NCBI GenBank assembly: GCA_950022295.1
Contig: OX465598.1
Span: 172,688,001 to 172,752,000 of the forward strand
Direction of reading: 5' to 3'
Length of the DNA stretch: 64,000 nt
DNA from: Bromus sterilis
Taxonomy: Eukaryota > Streptophyta > Magnoliopsida > Poales > Poaceae
Shown here piece after piece: positions 36,144-47,966 of this stretch; position 1 is the first letter of the stretch; each line of letters begins with the position of its first letter. The translations under genes and the position numbers were made by a program. The notes beneath the pieces are model-generated. The model was not told the DNA's origin. It saw only the letters and a list, made by a program, of their open reading frames with translations, and ran no database searches.

Positions 36144-36265
36144 GGAGTGAGCTTCAGTGACTTAAGTCACATGACTTTGGGTGCATGTCAGGTGGGTCCA
36201 ATACCTGTTGGGCCCACATGTCATGCCCTCAAAGTCTTGTGACTTGATTCACTGAAGGTGTATCC
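36144..36265. mobile_element. 122-bp MITE with 9-bp target duplication (Mutator-type)
   Basis: The two halves are imperfect inverted repeats of about 56 bp. One begins GGAGTGAGCTTCAGTGA; the complement of the other end begins GGATACACCTTCAGTGA. It is flanked by the perfect 9-bp duplication ATTACTGAG (36135-36143 and 36266-36274). Nine-base duplications and long TIRs are typical of the Mutator superfamily. There is no coding capacity, so it would move only with a transposase from elsewhere. Confidence 0.88.
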
Positions 36266-36296
36266 ATTACTGAGAACACAACGGTGCACTTCGGCG

Positions 36297-36641
36297 TCAG
36301 TTCCTCATGTTGTGAGCGCCGGAAGGATCTTCAATGGGGCGGTTGACAACCGCGGCCATGGTATCCATGTTGCGGTTAATGATAGCCGCTACCGAAGCAA
36401 AGACCGGACGGTTGCCGGCGATAAGCGTGTCCCTGGTCTCAACGTGGCCGACAATGACGTTGGAGTAGACGTCCGACACCTTTAGAATGGCGAGGAAAAC
36501 TGCAAAGCCTCGGAGTTCTTCCAGATCCATCGCACCTACGGGGCTCGCTGCCGGCTGATGCGGCTCAACCGATGAGGCGGTGTGCAAGGCCTCATCTTCG
36601 GCAAGGATTTGCTCGAGACGTGGATTGACGCGCTGCGGCAT
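36297..36641 (-). CDS. Hypothetical 114-codon protein, probable gene remnant
   Basis: Open frame starting MPQRVNPRLEQILAEDEAL and ending AHNMRN. I do not recognise the family. There is no signal peptide or membrane segment, and the composition looks like an ordinary soluble protein (ELRGFAVFLAILKVSDVY, RPVFASVAAIINRN). The same frame continues upstream to about 36730 with protein-like, Gln-rich sequence interrupted by TAG at about 36690 and TAA at about 36733. The Met at 36641 may therefore be internal and the gene a pseudogene. It starts 20 bp from the MITE and is divergent from the broken gene at 37253. It could be a captured exon or a low-copy gene. Confidence 0.4.
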   Translation of the reverse strand: MPQRVNPRLEQILAEDEALHTASSVEPHQPAASPVGAMDLEELRGFAVFLAILKVSDVYSNVIVGHVETRDTLIAGNRPVFASVAAIINRNMDTMAAVVNRPIEDPSGAHNMRN

Positions 36642-37252
36642 GATTTGGGCTAGTAATAATGCTGCTATGGTGTCGGTCTGGCCGGCCTACTGACTTTCTA
36701 TAGGCACTCGCTGGTTCCCCGAAACCCTTTACGAGGTCCCCATGACACCGTTCGTACTGGGTAGTGCGTCGTGGCCGCATGCTTGGGCCTGTTGGAAGAG
36801 GGGCATAGAATTTTTTTAACCCACATTTTTTAAATCAATCAATTTAATTTAAATCTATCGCACACAGTTCATTCAATTTATCTGTTTGCCTAAAATTGAC
36901 AGACTAAGCAGACGTTCAAAATCAACAGATGTTTCTCCATACCGCACGCAAAATTATAGTGTTGTAACTCGTCGTCCATAAAACCGCAACAAATATTTTT
37001 TCCATCGAACACGCAATGTTTTACAGAGCGTGTGTGGGTTGTCTTCTCGTTCACTCCGATGTTCATGCTGCCACGCGTCAATCACGAGTAAATGCAGTAA
37101 GAAGTCGTCCCGTCGCTTCAGAAATATAACCGTGCGGTATAGTTAACTACGCAAACACGTTTATCTTTCCACCAGTCTACTTCAGTTTCCCCCTCATTGA
37201 AAAAAACATTAATCTTCAAATTTTCCCGCTCGACCTCCCGGACGTATCCACC
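36642..37252. other. Intergenic region between two divergent gene-like frames
   Basis: 611 bp, AT-rich in 36800-37130. It holds the upstream, stop-interrupted extension of the 36297-36641 frame and the presumed promoter and leader of the gene at 37253. No clear TATA box was picked out. Confidence 0.4.
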
Positions 37253-37619
37253 ATGACTTCCTGGGCTCATCCAGAGGACTGGCATGGTCACACCAGCGAC
37301 CCCAGCAGCGACGACGACAATGGTCGTGGCCATATGAGTGAGGACGACCTGCTGCTGCCGCCGCCATCGCCGCCATCTGACCCTGATGACCCCGCATTAT
37401 TGGAGATCATGGAAGGTCCTGCCCCGGAGCCCAAGACCGACTTGGAACTTGAGTGGCCCGAGTGGGAAGAGCAGCAGCGGCAGGGGAGGAGGAGGAGGAG
37501 GATTAGGAGCATCCGCAGCCGCAACAGCCGAAGTAGGAGCATCCGCAGCTGCAGTAGCTGAAGGAGGAGAACGATGATGCCGCTTATGCTACCGCTGCCG
37601 CCGCCGACGACAAGCCGTC
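37253..37619 (+). pseudogene. 5' part of a broken host gene for an acidic protein, interrupted by element F
   Basis: ATG at 37253 opens a frame rich in Asp, Glu, Ser and Pro (MTSWAHPEDWHGHTSD, then a PPPSPP stretch, then ELEWPEWEEQQ). After the Gln/Gly/Arg stretch the frame shifts by one within a (GGA)n run near 37485-37500. The apparent original frame continues to 37619 but carries three TAG codons (37504, 37534, 37555). At 37619 the frame is cut by element F. The final 19 codons and stop are at 51145-51204, in frame with the codon AAG-CCG at 37612-37617. Function unknown. An acidic, low-complexity protein with a basic, Gly/Ser tail could be nuclear, but that is a guess. Confidence 0.6.
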
Positions 37620-39242
37620 TGATATGTCCCAAACGTATCTATAATTCCTACTTGTTCGATGCTCTAATATGTGACATGGCTACATGTTTTTCTACACTTT
37701 TATATCATTTTACACATATTTGAACTACCTACTAACTCAGTGCACCCAGTGCCAGTTTCTGTCTACTGATGTCTGTAAGTTGCAGGTTTTTCCCCAATTT
37801 ACAGAGCTCCAAAAATTCCCGAAAAATCAGATAAAAATTAGCATAACAGAAGATTCCATAGCCCCGAAGGAGGGCCAAGAGGGCCCCACCAGGCACCCAG
37901 GGCCCTAGTGGCGCGGCCACCCCCTGGCCTCGCTAGGTGCCCACCTGGGCGCCCTGGCCCGCCTCTGGCTTCCCCCTTCGGCCTATATTACCTCCTCGCC
38001 CCGAAAACCCTCGAGGAGAACCCCACTCACGAATTTCCTTTCTGTTCCTCCGCCGCCGCGCTTCCAAGATCAGGAGCACGAGAAGACCTCTTCCCGGCAC
38101 CCTGTCGGAGGGAGGATTGACCTCGGGGAGCTTCTCCACCACCATGGATGCTTCATGGATGTCACGGGAGTAGTCCCCCTTGGAAAATGGTTCCATGACT
38201 AGTAGCTATGTGATGTCTTCTGTCCAATCTTGTTCTTCATATCTCAGTCCTTGTGAGCTCCCCTACATGATCAAGGCACCTATGTAGTTTTCCTGCTCTT
38301 GCTATGCTGTGTTTGCTGGACTCAGATGGATTATGAGATTATGTTCAGATCGTGATGAGATATATATTTGTTTTACCTTTTATATTTTGTTCTTGAGTAA
38401 TTCTTGCATGTTCTCTGTTACTTTTTATTGCTTTGCCCAGGTAGTAGATAGTAACTCCATGAGGGAGCGTTTATGCATGAGTGTGGGTTCATGCCCCCGA
38501 TGTCTAGCTTGAGTGATAGAAACATGAGACTAGAGGATGTGTTGTTGCCACCAGGGAGAAAACATCGGTGCTTGTAACAACGGTTGCAAGGATTGTTTAC
38601 CTTACGCAAAGTTTGTTAATGAAGTTGTCTATTGCTTTGAGTTTAAACTTTGGGTGGGGCTCACAACTTAATACCAGCGAGATGTTCTGGATAGGTATCT
38701 CAAGGTGGATGATTATTTAGTAGATGCATATGGATTTCTGTCTACTTGTCTTGGCGTACTGCCCATACATTTGATCCTTTAGCTTTCCAGTAGCATAATT
38801 AGCATTGCGGTGCGTTTATAATTCTTTGAATTGCCCAGCTATAATTTGTTCACCCAGCTTAGCTATTTTATCATCTTTTGGGAGAGAGACATCACTAGTG
38901 AACATGATGGGACCCCGATTCCACCATTGTTTGCACCTCCACTTTATTTTTTGATTTTACTTTCCGTTGCAATTATCAATACTATCTACCCTTGCGTTTA
39001 ATCATTTGTAAACAACAAGGCCGGAGAGATTGACAATCTCTCTGTACTCGTTGGGAGCAAAGCTATCTTTTGTGTGTGCATGTGCACATCAACTTATTAT
39101 CTGGCGCCGTTGACACCTACTTGCAGAGTTCGAAGTCCTTCTGGTTCGATAAACCTTACAGTCCTCGTTTAAGGGAAAATTTCTGCTACGCTACATCTCA
39201 ACCTTTCACTTGGGATAACCAACGAGGGGCAAGAAGCCATCA
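37620..39242 (+). repeat. 5' LTR of element F
   Basis: 1623 bp, starting TGATATGTCCCAAACG and ending GCCATCA before the primer site. It is collinear with 49528-51144. The start contains the hairpin-forming terminus shared by all related LTRs here, with one C-to-T change breaking a stem base. Confidence 0.88.
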
Positions 39243-39252
39243 AGATAATTTC

Positions 39253-39270
39253 TGGAGCCATTGCCGGGGA
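39253..39270 (+). other. Primer binding site of element F
   Basis: TGGAGCCATTGCCGGGGA. It matches the TGGCGCCGTTGCCGGGGA site typical of Athila-type elements at all but three positions. Confidence 0.85.
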
Positions 39271-39393
39271 CTCCAATTTTCAAGAGAGGGGAGTTGCACA
39301 CTATGTTTTATCTTTTCTTTTTAGTCTTGTTAGTTTACTTTATAGTTTTTATCTTAATGTCCTTTATCAAAAACCACACAAAAATTATTTGCT

Positions 39394-40767
39394 TTGTCCT
39401 TGCTTGCTTCTACCACTATGGGTACCACTGAAAACACTAAGTTGTGTGACTTCACTAGTCACAACAACAATCAATTTATCAACACTCATATTGCTCCACC
39501 TGCCACTTCAGCACCTTCTTATGAAATTAAACCTGCTTTGCTGAATCTTGTTATGAAAGATCAATTCTCCGGTGCTCGAGATGATGCTGCTTTGCACTTG
39601 AATAATTTTGTTGAGCTTTGTGATATGCAAAAGTACAAAGAAGTAGATGATGTTATTGTCCTTGAGAGGAGGAGCTAAAATATGACTTCAATCCTTACCT
39701 AGGAATAGCATAGATTCTTGAGATAAGTGCAAGGATGATTTTATTGGTAAGTACTACCCACCTGCTAAGATTATCCAGTTAAGAAGTAATATTATGAATT
39801 TTAAGCAATTGGATAATGAACCCGTTTCCCAAGCTTGGGAACGATTCGAAATCTCTTGTTAAGAATTTCCCTACATATGGTTTGACTACTTGGATGTTTA
39901 TCCATACTTTTTATGCAGGCTTGAACTTTACCTCGTGGAATCTGTCGGACTCGGCCGTGGGAGGAACCTTTATGTCAACTACACTCGGTGCTGCCACAAA
40001 GCTATTGGATGAGATGATGACAAACTACTCTCAATGGCACACCGAAAGAGCTCGAACAGGTAGGAAGGTAAACTCTGTTGAGGAGATATCCTCTTTAAAT
40101 GAAAAGGTTGACATGATTATGTATTTACTTACTAAGCAAGCTCCTATTAATCCTCATGATATTCCTTTGAATTCTTTGGTTGCTCAAGAGCAAGTTGATG
40201 ATGATTTTATCTCTCGGAACAATTTTAATAATAATGCTTATAGGAGTAATTTTGGTAGCAATCCTAGACCATTCCCATCCAACAACTATGGGAACCACAA
40301 CTCTTATCCTAGCACCAAAAACCTCCACTTCTGAATTAGAGAGCATGCTTAAGGACTTTATCACTTCTCAAAAAGCCTTCAACAAGAGTTTAGAAGAGAA
40401 ACTAGAAAAAATAGATAGTCTCTCTTTGAAGGTTGAGAACATAGCTCATGAGGTATAAATTCTTAAAATTAGAACTTCTCCCCAGAGGAAAGAAAAACTA
40501 CACCCATGAATGCTATCCAAGTCCAAATTAATGAGAACATTAGAATGCTAGCCAAACTTAAAGATAGATGGGCTAGAGAAAAGGAAGAGGAAGATAGGAT
40601 TAAGAGCCTTCCTACACACACTACTATCTCCATTATACAAGTTGTTGAGGATCTCAAAACTTTTAGCACCCAACACACTCCTAGGCCGATTGGTCCTATT
40701 AATATTGATGCTAATACCTCAACTTTAGGAAAAGAAGGTCCCATCAATCTAGAGACTACCAAGAGAA
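39394..40767 (+). pseudogene. gag of element F, frameshifted, interrupted by the Helitron
   Basis: Athila-type gag in pieces. 39394-39678 holds PALLNLVMKDQFSGARDDAA and the following capsid helix. 39720-39815 holds a DNA stretch for the YYPPAK and MNFKQLDNE motifs. 39816-40334 holds the C-terminal capsid and linker (GGTFMSTTLGAATKLLDEMM, HTERARTGRKVNSVEEISSL). 40320-40458 and 40506-40767 hold coiled-coil-like sequence (SLEEKLEKIDSL, AREKEEEDRIKSL). At least three frame changes separate these blocks. The frame is cut at 40767 by the Helitron and resumes at 44736. No functional product is expected. Confidence 0.88.
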
Positions 40768-41430
40768 TCTCTACCCCTAAAGGGGGAGTTGGTAGGCTGC
40801 CCTCCAAGGTTTTTTTTTCCTCCACCTCCCACCACTTCCCCCCCCCGGTTTTCCCCCCAAAAAACATGTGCCTCCCCACCGGTTCTCGCTGGTTTTCTTC
40901 CCTTTCCCCGCGACCCATATGACCAACCTTCCCTCTGCTGCCCAACACACCTGGTTGGCTCTTTCCTTACAAAACACCAATCATCATAATATCAAATCAA
41001 ATCACCATAATGAATTCATCATAGTAACACCATAGATTACATTCCATCTATCATTCCATCCGATCTGCCATAATCCATTCGCTTAGTCCATCCGTTCAAG
41101 CCATCCTGCATTCTTCAAGCTAGCGCATTGTGATCTTTTCCCGAACAACCTATGAAGAGGTGCAACAGGTTCAATCATTCCTTCCTTTGATCAGATGAGC
41201 GGCCATAAGGAAAGGGATGAACTAGAGCAAAAAGCTACATCAAGGTAAGTAAAGGATCCCATCTAAGTGTCCAATTTGTTTCATGGTTACCTCTGCGCGT
41301 CACGGCCAGCTTTCATCCATGACTACATGCTCGGTCGCAGCAGAAACCAGTTCGGCAACTTCGCTGCGCATTCCCAGCGATAACCACCGCCTCGCTCTCG
41401 GCCACCATGCTGCACCCATGCCATGGGACT

Positions 41431-41730
41431 GTGCCCACTCCCGGCCGCCGCCGAGCCATCGTTCAAATCGGCAGGATCCGCACTCCCAGATACGACCAGC
41501 CACCGCGTTGCACTCCGGCCCACTACCGACCACCGCCTCACTTCCGAACCCCGCCTCGCTCCTGGCACCACGCTGCACCTGAGGGAATGGGATCGTGCCC
41601 ACTCCAGTCGCAGCCGCGCCGTGTGGAAATCGGCGGAATCGACGCTCCCGGCCACAACCAGCCACCGCGCCGCACTCCGTCCCACTACCGTCCATCGCTA
41701 CACGCCACTCCCGGGAGACGCACCAGCCGC
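41431..41730. repeat. Imperfect tandem repeat (about 164 bp) inside the Helitron
   Basis: Copies start at 41431 and 41595 with GTGCCCACTCC and share blocks such as CCAGCCACCGCG and CCCACTACCG. A partial earlier copy is visible at about 41380-41430. The GC-rich, proline-coding frames over this stretch are by-products of the repeat. No protein family is recognised. Confidence 0.7.
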
Positions 41731-41733
41731 CGC

Positions 41734-43190
41734 TGATACGTCCCAAACGTATCAATAATTTCTGCTTGCTCCATGCATGATTTGTGTGACTTTGCCATGT
41801 TTTGCTTGAACTTTCATACAGTTTTGATCATATTTGGACTAACCTATTAACTCAGTGCACCGAGTTGCCAGATCCTGTTTTCTACTGTTTTTGTATTTCA
41901 GGTTTTCCGTCCATTAAAGGTGCTCCAAAAATTCCGGAAAAATTATATAAAAAATCAGCGTCCGGGAATCTTCCGGAATAACCAAAACATGGCAGGAGGG
42001 CCACCACCAGGGGCCAAGGAGGCTTCCCGGCGCGGGTCCCCCCTAAGCATCGCCACACACCCTCCTGGTTGCCCTGTGGCCCCCCTGGCCCCCTCCTTTG
42101 GCCTATATTTATCCCCCGCGGAGGAAATCCCTAATATCGAAGTACTTTTTCCAGAAGCAATTCCGATCTCCGCCGCCATCGCCGACAAGCTTCGGGGGAC
42201 CAGAATTCCTGTGCCGGCACCCTGCCGGGACGGGTAAGTGCCCCCAGATTCATCTCCATCGATGTTGCTTCCTCCCTCCATGATGCGGGAGTAGTCACTC
42301 CTCGGGGCTGAGGTTTCTACCAGTAGCTATGTGTTCTTTTCTCTCTCCCATGATGTGATCTTTGTTATGATCATAGGCTATGTTAATCTAGGGTGATCCC
42401 ATGATATTTCCCCTTCCTCTATGTATTGGATTGATGTACTCACTTGATCTTATCTAGTATAATCCCCGAGACTATGATGACAGCGGTCTATTGGACATGG
42501 GTTAGAAGAATATTATCATGAGTAATTTCCTCTTTTGTGTGTTGATTGATGATTGAGAGTCTCTTGGTGCTTGTCTTTGACTATCCTTGAGATATGTTCT
42601 GGTGATTGTGGTACTCTCTTTGGATGGCCGCGGTGACATTGCGAAATCCATAGAGATAGAACTACGAACTCTGAGGTGTGCTTTTGTAGCCCTACATAAT
42701 TCTCGTCCTCTCTTGACCACAAAGGAATGACCTCCAAGTATGTCTCCATTGCATGTTTCATGGGAAATATCATATGATTAGACTATGTTAATGTTATTGA
42801 GAGTTGCCACTAGTGAAACTCTGAAGCCTAGGCCTTGTTTACACCATTGTTATACCGTTTGTGCTCACCTTTGTCACATGTTTTCTTTCTGCACTTTTTA
42901 TTACAAATTTATATTACTTTATTTTGCCGCACCTATTACCCATATTTTACCATCTCTTGCCGAACTAGTGCACCTATACAACTCCTAGTTGTATTAGGTG
43001 TGTTGGGGACACAAGAGACTTCTTGTATCTTAATTGCAGGGTTTCTTGAGAGAGACCATCTTCAACCTCTACTTCCCTGAGTTCGATAAACCTTAGGTCA
43101 TCCACTTGAGGGAAACTGTTGCTATCCTACAAACCTCTGCGCTTGGAGGCCCAACATAGTCTACAAGAATAGAAGCGTGCGTAGACATCA
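41734..43190 (+). mobile_element. S2: solo Athila-like LTR inside the Helitron
   Basis: 1457 bp, TGATACGTCCCAAACGTATC...GTAGACATCA. It is flanked by the perfect 5-bp duplication GCCGC (41729-41733 and 43191-43195). It has no internal domain or primer site. It is the same superfamily as the LTRs of F, H and K but a different subfamily (diverged middle, own 3' end). The TATA-like CCTATATTTATC is near 42102. Confidence 0.93.
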
Positions 43191-43195
43191 GCCGC

Positions 43196-44735
43196 CACGT
43201 CATCCCGTTCATCGGTGGAATCGGAACCGCCGAAGGAAACAAGATATTTTGTCCCTTCTGGCTATTTTGATTGTTCTAGACTCCAGTGAAGAGCCGGGCC
43301 GCCCGTTATACCATATGGCTACGTAAAATTAACCAAGATGGGCTTAACTATGATAGTTTTGATTCTTAGAACATGTTTCTTCCATTGTTTCTATTTTCGA
43401 TGAGACAATCGACAGATCAATTGATATTTTTTATGTGCATGTGCGAATACTTAAAATTAATGTCCACTTGGCATGTTTGGATGGGAGTATTCTTTTAAAC
43501 ATAATAGTAGACTTGGTAGCATTCTCCTATTCCAGTATTCCAACACTTTATTATTGTTAGGTTACTTATTTCTCTTATTTCAGTTATTTGTGTGCAGATT
43601 GGTCTAGCAATTTGGTAGTTTTGGACCAGTTTTAGGCGCCAAAGTACGTAGACCATGTGCTCATGTGTTTTTAAGAAATGGCCAGTTTATACCCAATATA
43701 CTATTCCAGAATATTTGTTGTTTATCTTCTCTTTCTTTTTCTATTTTGAGTATACACATGTTATCGGGAATATTTATCACCCTAATGCATAGATATATAG
43801 TCTCTGTTTAAGGTCGACTGCATATAGTCTCTCTTCTCCAACTCAACATTATTTGAAGGAGATGGAACAAAGCATGATTTCTTGGGAGAAAAAATATTGT
43901 ACTATAGTTTATGCGTACGTAGGTTTGTAATTTTGATGCTCATGGGCTAGATGTTTATATTTTTCAAATCAACTAATAGCGGTCAACCATTAAGAATCAG
44001 AATTGTACTTTGTTCTTCCTATGTCACTTAGAACTGGTTGTTTGCTTTGTATGTGCCTCCTCAAATAACGGGGTTAGGAAGATGAAAAGTAGTTTACCAT
44101 TTAGCTGATACTGAAACAAGTTGCAATGTGTGTGAAATAAACCTTGCTTTTGCATTTTGTCAAAATATACATGTGAAATAAAAATATATTTAGTGGCAGA
44201 AACAATACTGATGCGTAAAAAGAGTGATATTTTATGGTAACTACATTGTTAATTTTTTGATTTGCAGGTTACCTGAAGCTAGCTAATGAAAATATTTACA
44301 GAATTTGATGGTGGAACTTGCGGTAGTAACTATGCCGGCAACAATTTTTGTTAGCATGAATCAGTCACTTATGGCCATCTTCTCAATGCAAAGAAATGCT
44401 TATTTTTAATAGATTTCAATCATAGTTAGTATTTTTAGGTGTTAAACTATGAATTTGATACGAAATTTATCCTCGGTTCTGTGATATTTCTGCGACTCGA
44501 CATGAAGTGTTCCATTATTACATGCAATTGTTGACATAGTAGAGTTAGTGAGAATGTAATGAAAGATGATATTTATCTCATTACAATCATAACTAAGCTG
44601 CAAATTACATGCATAGTGTGTTAAAATTATTTTCGATACCAATATCTCGACATATATGTTTATTGTTATCGAAACGTATTTTTTAGCTATATCCATTTTT
44701 TGTTGTTCCGTGGCAACGCACGGATATTTAGCTAG
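43196..44735 (+). other. AT-rich body and 3' end of the Helitron
   Basis: About 1.5 kb. The first 60 bases continue the GC-rich block split by S2. The rest is AT-rich with no long frame. The terminal hairpin and CTAG are at 44709-44735. Confidence 0.7.
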
Positions 44736-45300
44736 TGAGCTTAGATGACATCGCCACCACTTTAATTAATGGTATTGATCTTTATTTTGATAATTGTAGT
44801 CTTTCTGAAGTTATCACTTTTTAGCAAAGAATGGGTAATGACCCCCACACTAGCAGACTCAACATTGCCTTCACCGAGCATATTACCAATGCTCTTATCA
44901 AATCTAGGGAGGAGGAGCTGAAGCTAGGAATCCCATAGTCAAAATTTAATTTAATAATTTCTCTTGTTTTGCTTTATGTGATGTTGGAGCTAGTGCCTCC
45001 GTTATGCCCAAAAGAATGTATGATATGCTCAATGTGAAACCTTTTGATACATGTTCTTTTGATCCTCGTCTTGTTGATTCTTCCATAAAGAAAACTTTAG
45101 GAAGGAGTGATGATGTTCTCATTATTGTCAATGATAATTATGTTCCCGTTGATTTTCTTGTTATGGACATTGAGTGTGATCCCTCATGTCCAATTATTTT
45201 AGGACGTTCTTTTCTTCGCACCGTTGGTGCTATCATTGACATGAAAAAAGGACAATTAGATTCCAATGCCCCCTATAAAGGGAATGGAACACTTCCCTAG
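44736..45300 (+). pseudogene. gag C-terminus and aspartic protease of element F
   Basis: It resumes gag right after the Helitron. It contains the Athila linker (FTEHITNALIK) and then a retroviral-type protease open from about 44960 to 45300: CDVGASASVMPKRMYDML with the D-x-G-A-S active site, later DFLVMDIECDPSCPIILGR, then a TAG. A stop at about 44832 and lost codons near 44935 break the link to gag. The frame ends where relatives with pol would continue into RT. Nothing pol-like follows. Confidence 0.87.
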
Positions 45301-47966
45301 AAAGAAGATTAAGTTACCTTATGAGTCCGTTATACGGGCAAACTATTCTTTTAATATTGAAAGAACTTGATATTCTTGTATCATGCCTAGCTACAAGGCA
45401 TAAAAGAAAGCGCTTGTTGGGAGGCAACCCAAGATGTTTTTTACTTTCAGTTTTAGTGTTCTTGATGCTTGTTAATACTGTATCAACATCATTGTATCAT
45501 TATTTTCTAGCTTTGTGCCATGTTTTAGCCTCTAATTTCAAGAAAGTTCAAAAGTTTTGACATGCTGTCCAGAAACAGATCCTGTCCCCTTGACGGAAAA
45601 GTTGGCCAAAAATCACCAGATAATCTTTTTGATCTGATTTTTTTACAGTATGCTCTATACAATTAGCTTTCATGCGTATGTTCTGAGTTTTTTATTTGAG
45701 TTGTATAAGTACCCCGAAAAAATTATTTACTACCTGCTGGTCTTTTTTTCATAGATTATGCCATGTTTTGCGTTTCATCGTTTTGCAAATCTTAATCTTA
45801 CTTTTTCTTTGCAAAATTTTTTTAGAAATCTTGAGAAACAGTAGCTCTTCAATAATATATTTATTTCCAGTGGAGAAAAATTTATTTTATCATGGGTACT
45901 AACCACTCTAATCAGCTTATGATGAGTTTCGTATGAAGGGAGATTTCAAGTATGCAAAGGAAGATGATGAAAGAAGATTCGGGAGTTTCAAGCGCTCAAG
46001 CTTGGGGATGCTCCCTTGCACCCCCAAGAAATATCCAAGGAGACTCAAGCATCTAAGCTTGGGGATGCCCCCGTGCATCCCCTTCTCCATCAACAATCAT
46101 CAGTTCATCCTTCTCCATGCTATATTTTTATCTCTTCATATGTTGTGTGCTAAACTTGGAGCGTCTTTCTTTTCACTTTTTAGTTTGTTTTAGTTTTGCT
46201 TGCTGTTCATAACAATTTGGATCCTATCCTTCATTCTTTGGGAGAGAAACACGCTCCACTCCACCCTAGAACACAACATAGGTTTTCATACTTATCTTTT
46301 TATGTGTTCTTTATCTTTTCATACCTGCTGTCATGCTTAGCTCTTAGTTTTCATGCTTATCTTTTTAAGAGCTTTCATTTAGGATGATTTTGGAACTCTC
46401 TTGATTTTTCATGCTTATCTTGTTTAGAGAGTTGTCTTGTTGCACTGATTTGTGTATCTTGCATGAGTAGGTAATTAAGGTTGCTATTACAAGTGTAGTA
46501 GTAACATGCAATAGTTTTGAGGTATTGATTTGAGTAATGTTTGGACTTTTGGGTGCCAAGAGGTTCAGCCTATTAGTGATAGGTGTCGTATTTTGGGAAA
46601 TCCGTGCTTATTTTCGAAAAATACAAAAAATTAGTTGAGAACTTTAGCTACTAGATGGATCGCTAACCATTGGAGGGATTGGAATATATAGAGTACCCTC
46701 ACGTACCATGGGTCGAGGATGCGCCTCCTCGGGGTACTCATCTCTTTGTGAACCTCCTGATTAGATAGAGAGTTACCGGTAATAAGTGCATGAGTTCTTT
46801 GGACTAATACGAGTATTCGATTGTTGGCACTTCCACCTTACATATTTTTCTAGCTCTTTGGTACTGTGCATTGCCCTTTCTCATCTTGAGAGTTGGTGCA
46901 AACTTCGCCGGTGCATCCAAACCCTTGGCATGATACACTCTGTCATCATAAACCTCCTTATATCTTCTTCAAAACAGCCACCATACCTAACTATCTAGGC
47001 ATTTCCATAGCCTTTCCAAGATACATTGCCATGCAACATCCATCAAAACATGACTTGATATTCATGTCATACCTGCTTTTGCTTGATTGAGGAGCCGCAT
47101 GCTAGTTGCGCTTTGCGCTTATTATTTCTACTTGACGCGCTAGTATCATTGCATATCCTAATACACTGGCAGAGGCATACATTTGCGTACATCATGATAT
47201 TTTTTATTCTTATTTATTTTGAGTATTTCTTGTAAAGTGTGAAGATCTTCTATACTCTTGTAAAATATAGAGTGTTGCCCTTAAGTGAGGAAAATATCCT
47301 AAATAGGACAAATTAAAAGATCCCAAAGAGGAAAAATTAAAAGATCCCAAAAAGGACAAATGAGAGATAAATGGAAAAATACAAAAAATAGAAAAAGAGA
47401 AAAAAGAAATAAAAAGAGAGAAGGGGTCCACACTACTATTTCTTTTGAAAGATCCACACTCGTACTCCATTGTTATATTTGTACTCCATAGAGATTTTCA
47501 TTCATGCATAACTATGTGAGGATCCTTATACTATAGAACTTGGCTTGCATATTCAAAGGACGAGCCTCCTTAAATGAGCTCTAGGTCTTCATGAGCAAGC
47601 AAGTTGGATGTACCCCCACTAGTTCCATTGGAGAGCTTACCTTAGCTCATATGTGCATACGTTGCATGGAAATCCCTACCCCTCACATCATATCAATCAT
47701 TTGACTTTATCTCGCCTATGATTGTCCTCATTGATGTGAGCCTTTCACACCCTTTTTGTCTTCCTTCCCCATCATTTATCTCTTTGCCATCCTAAGTGCC
47801 AACCTATCTTTCTCGCGCTCATCCATTGCGTAAGTGCTCGAAGTCGAAAGGGAGAGGATTAGTTTGACTTGTACCTGACTAGTGGTCTGGGGATGAGTCA
47901 AAATAAAATCCCGAAGGAGACTTTAGTAGATTGAGTTCTCAATTAAAATATATATTATTTTTTATT
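45301..47966 (+). other. Long non-coding 3' region of element F
   Basis: 2.67 kb without gag or pol motifs. It begins soon after protease with GCGCTTGTTGGGAGGCAACCC, a junction I associate with pol-less Athila-like grass elements. The polypurine-tract motif AAGCTTGGGGATG occurs at 45998-46010 and 46055-46067 and again as the functional tract before the 3' LTR. Confidence 0.7.
47305..47364 (+). repeat. 24-bp tandem repeat
   Basis: About two and a half copies, starting at 47305, 47329 and 47353, of a unit like AGGACAAATTAAAAGATCCC. A short replication-slippage array inside element F. Confidence 0.75.

Larger units (their letters stand above)
40768..44735 (+). mobile_element. Helitron inserted in gag of element F
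   Basis: 5' end TCTCTACCCCTAAAGG at 40768, 3' end CTAG at 44735, inserted between A (40767) and T (44736) without target duplication, as Helitrons do. A hairpin CCGTG-gcaacg-CACGG lies at 44709-44724, 11 bases before the end. Removing it rejoins gag exactly as seen uninterrupted in fragment G near 57590. Total 3968 bp; about 2.5 kb once solo LTR S2 is removed. No Rep/helicase frame, so non-autonomous. The GC-rich, gene-like stretch at 41283-41733 and 43196-43260 could be captured DNA. Confidence 0.93.

Noticed and set aside
37288..37632. Antisense Leu-rich 114-codon frame over the broken gene
   Set aside because: Complement of CAG/GGA-rich coding repeats; runs across the junction with element F.
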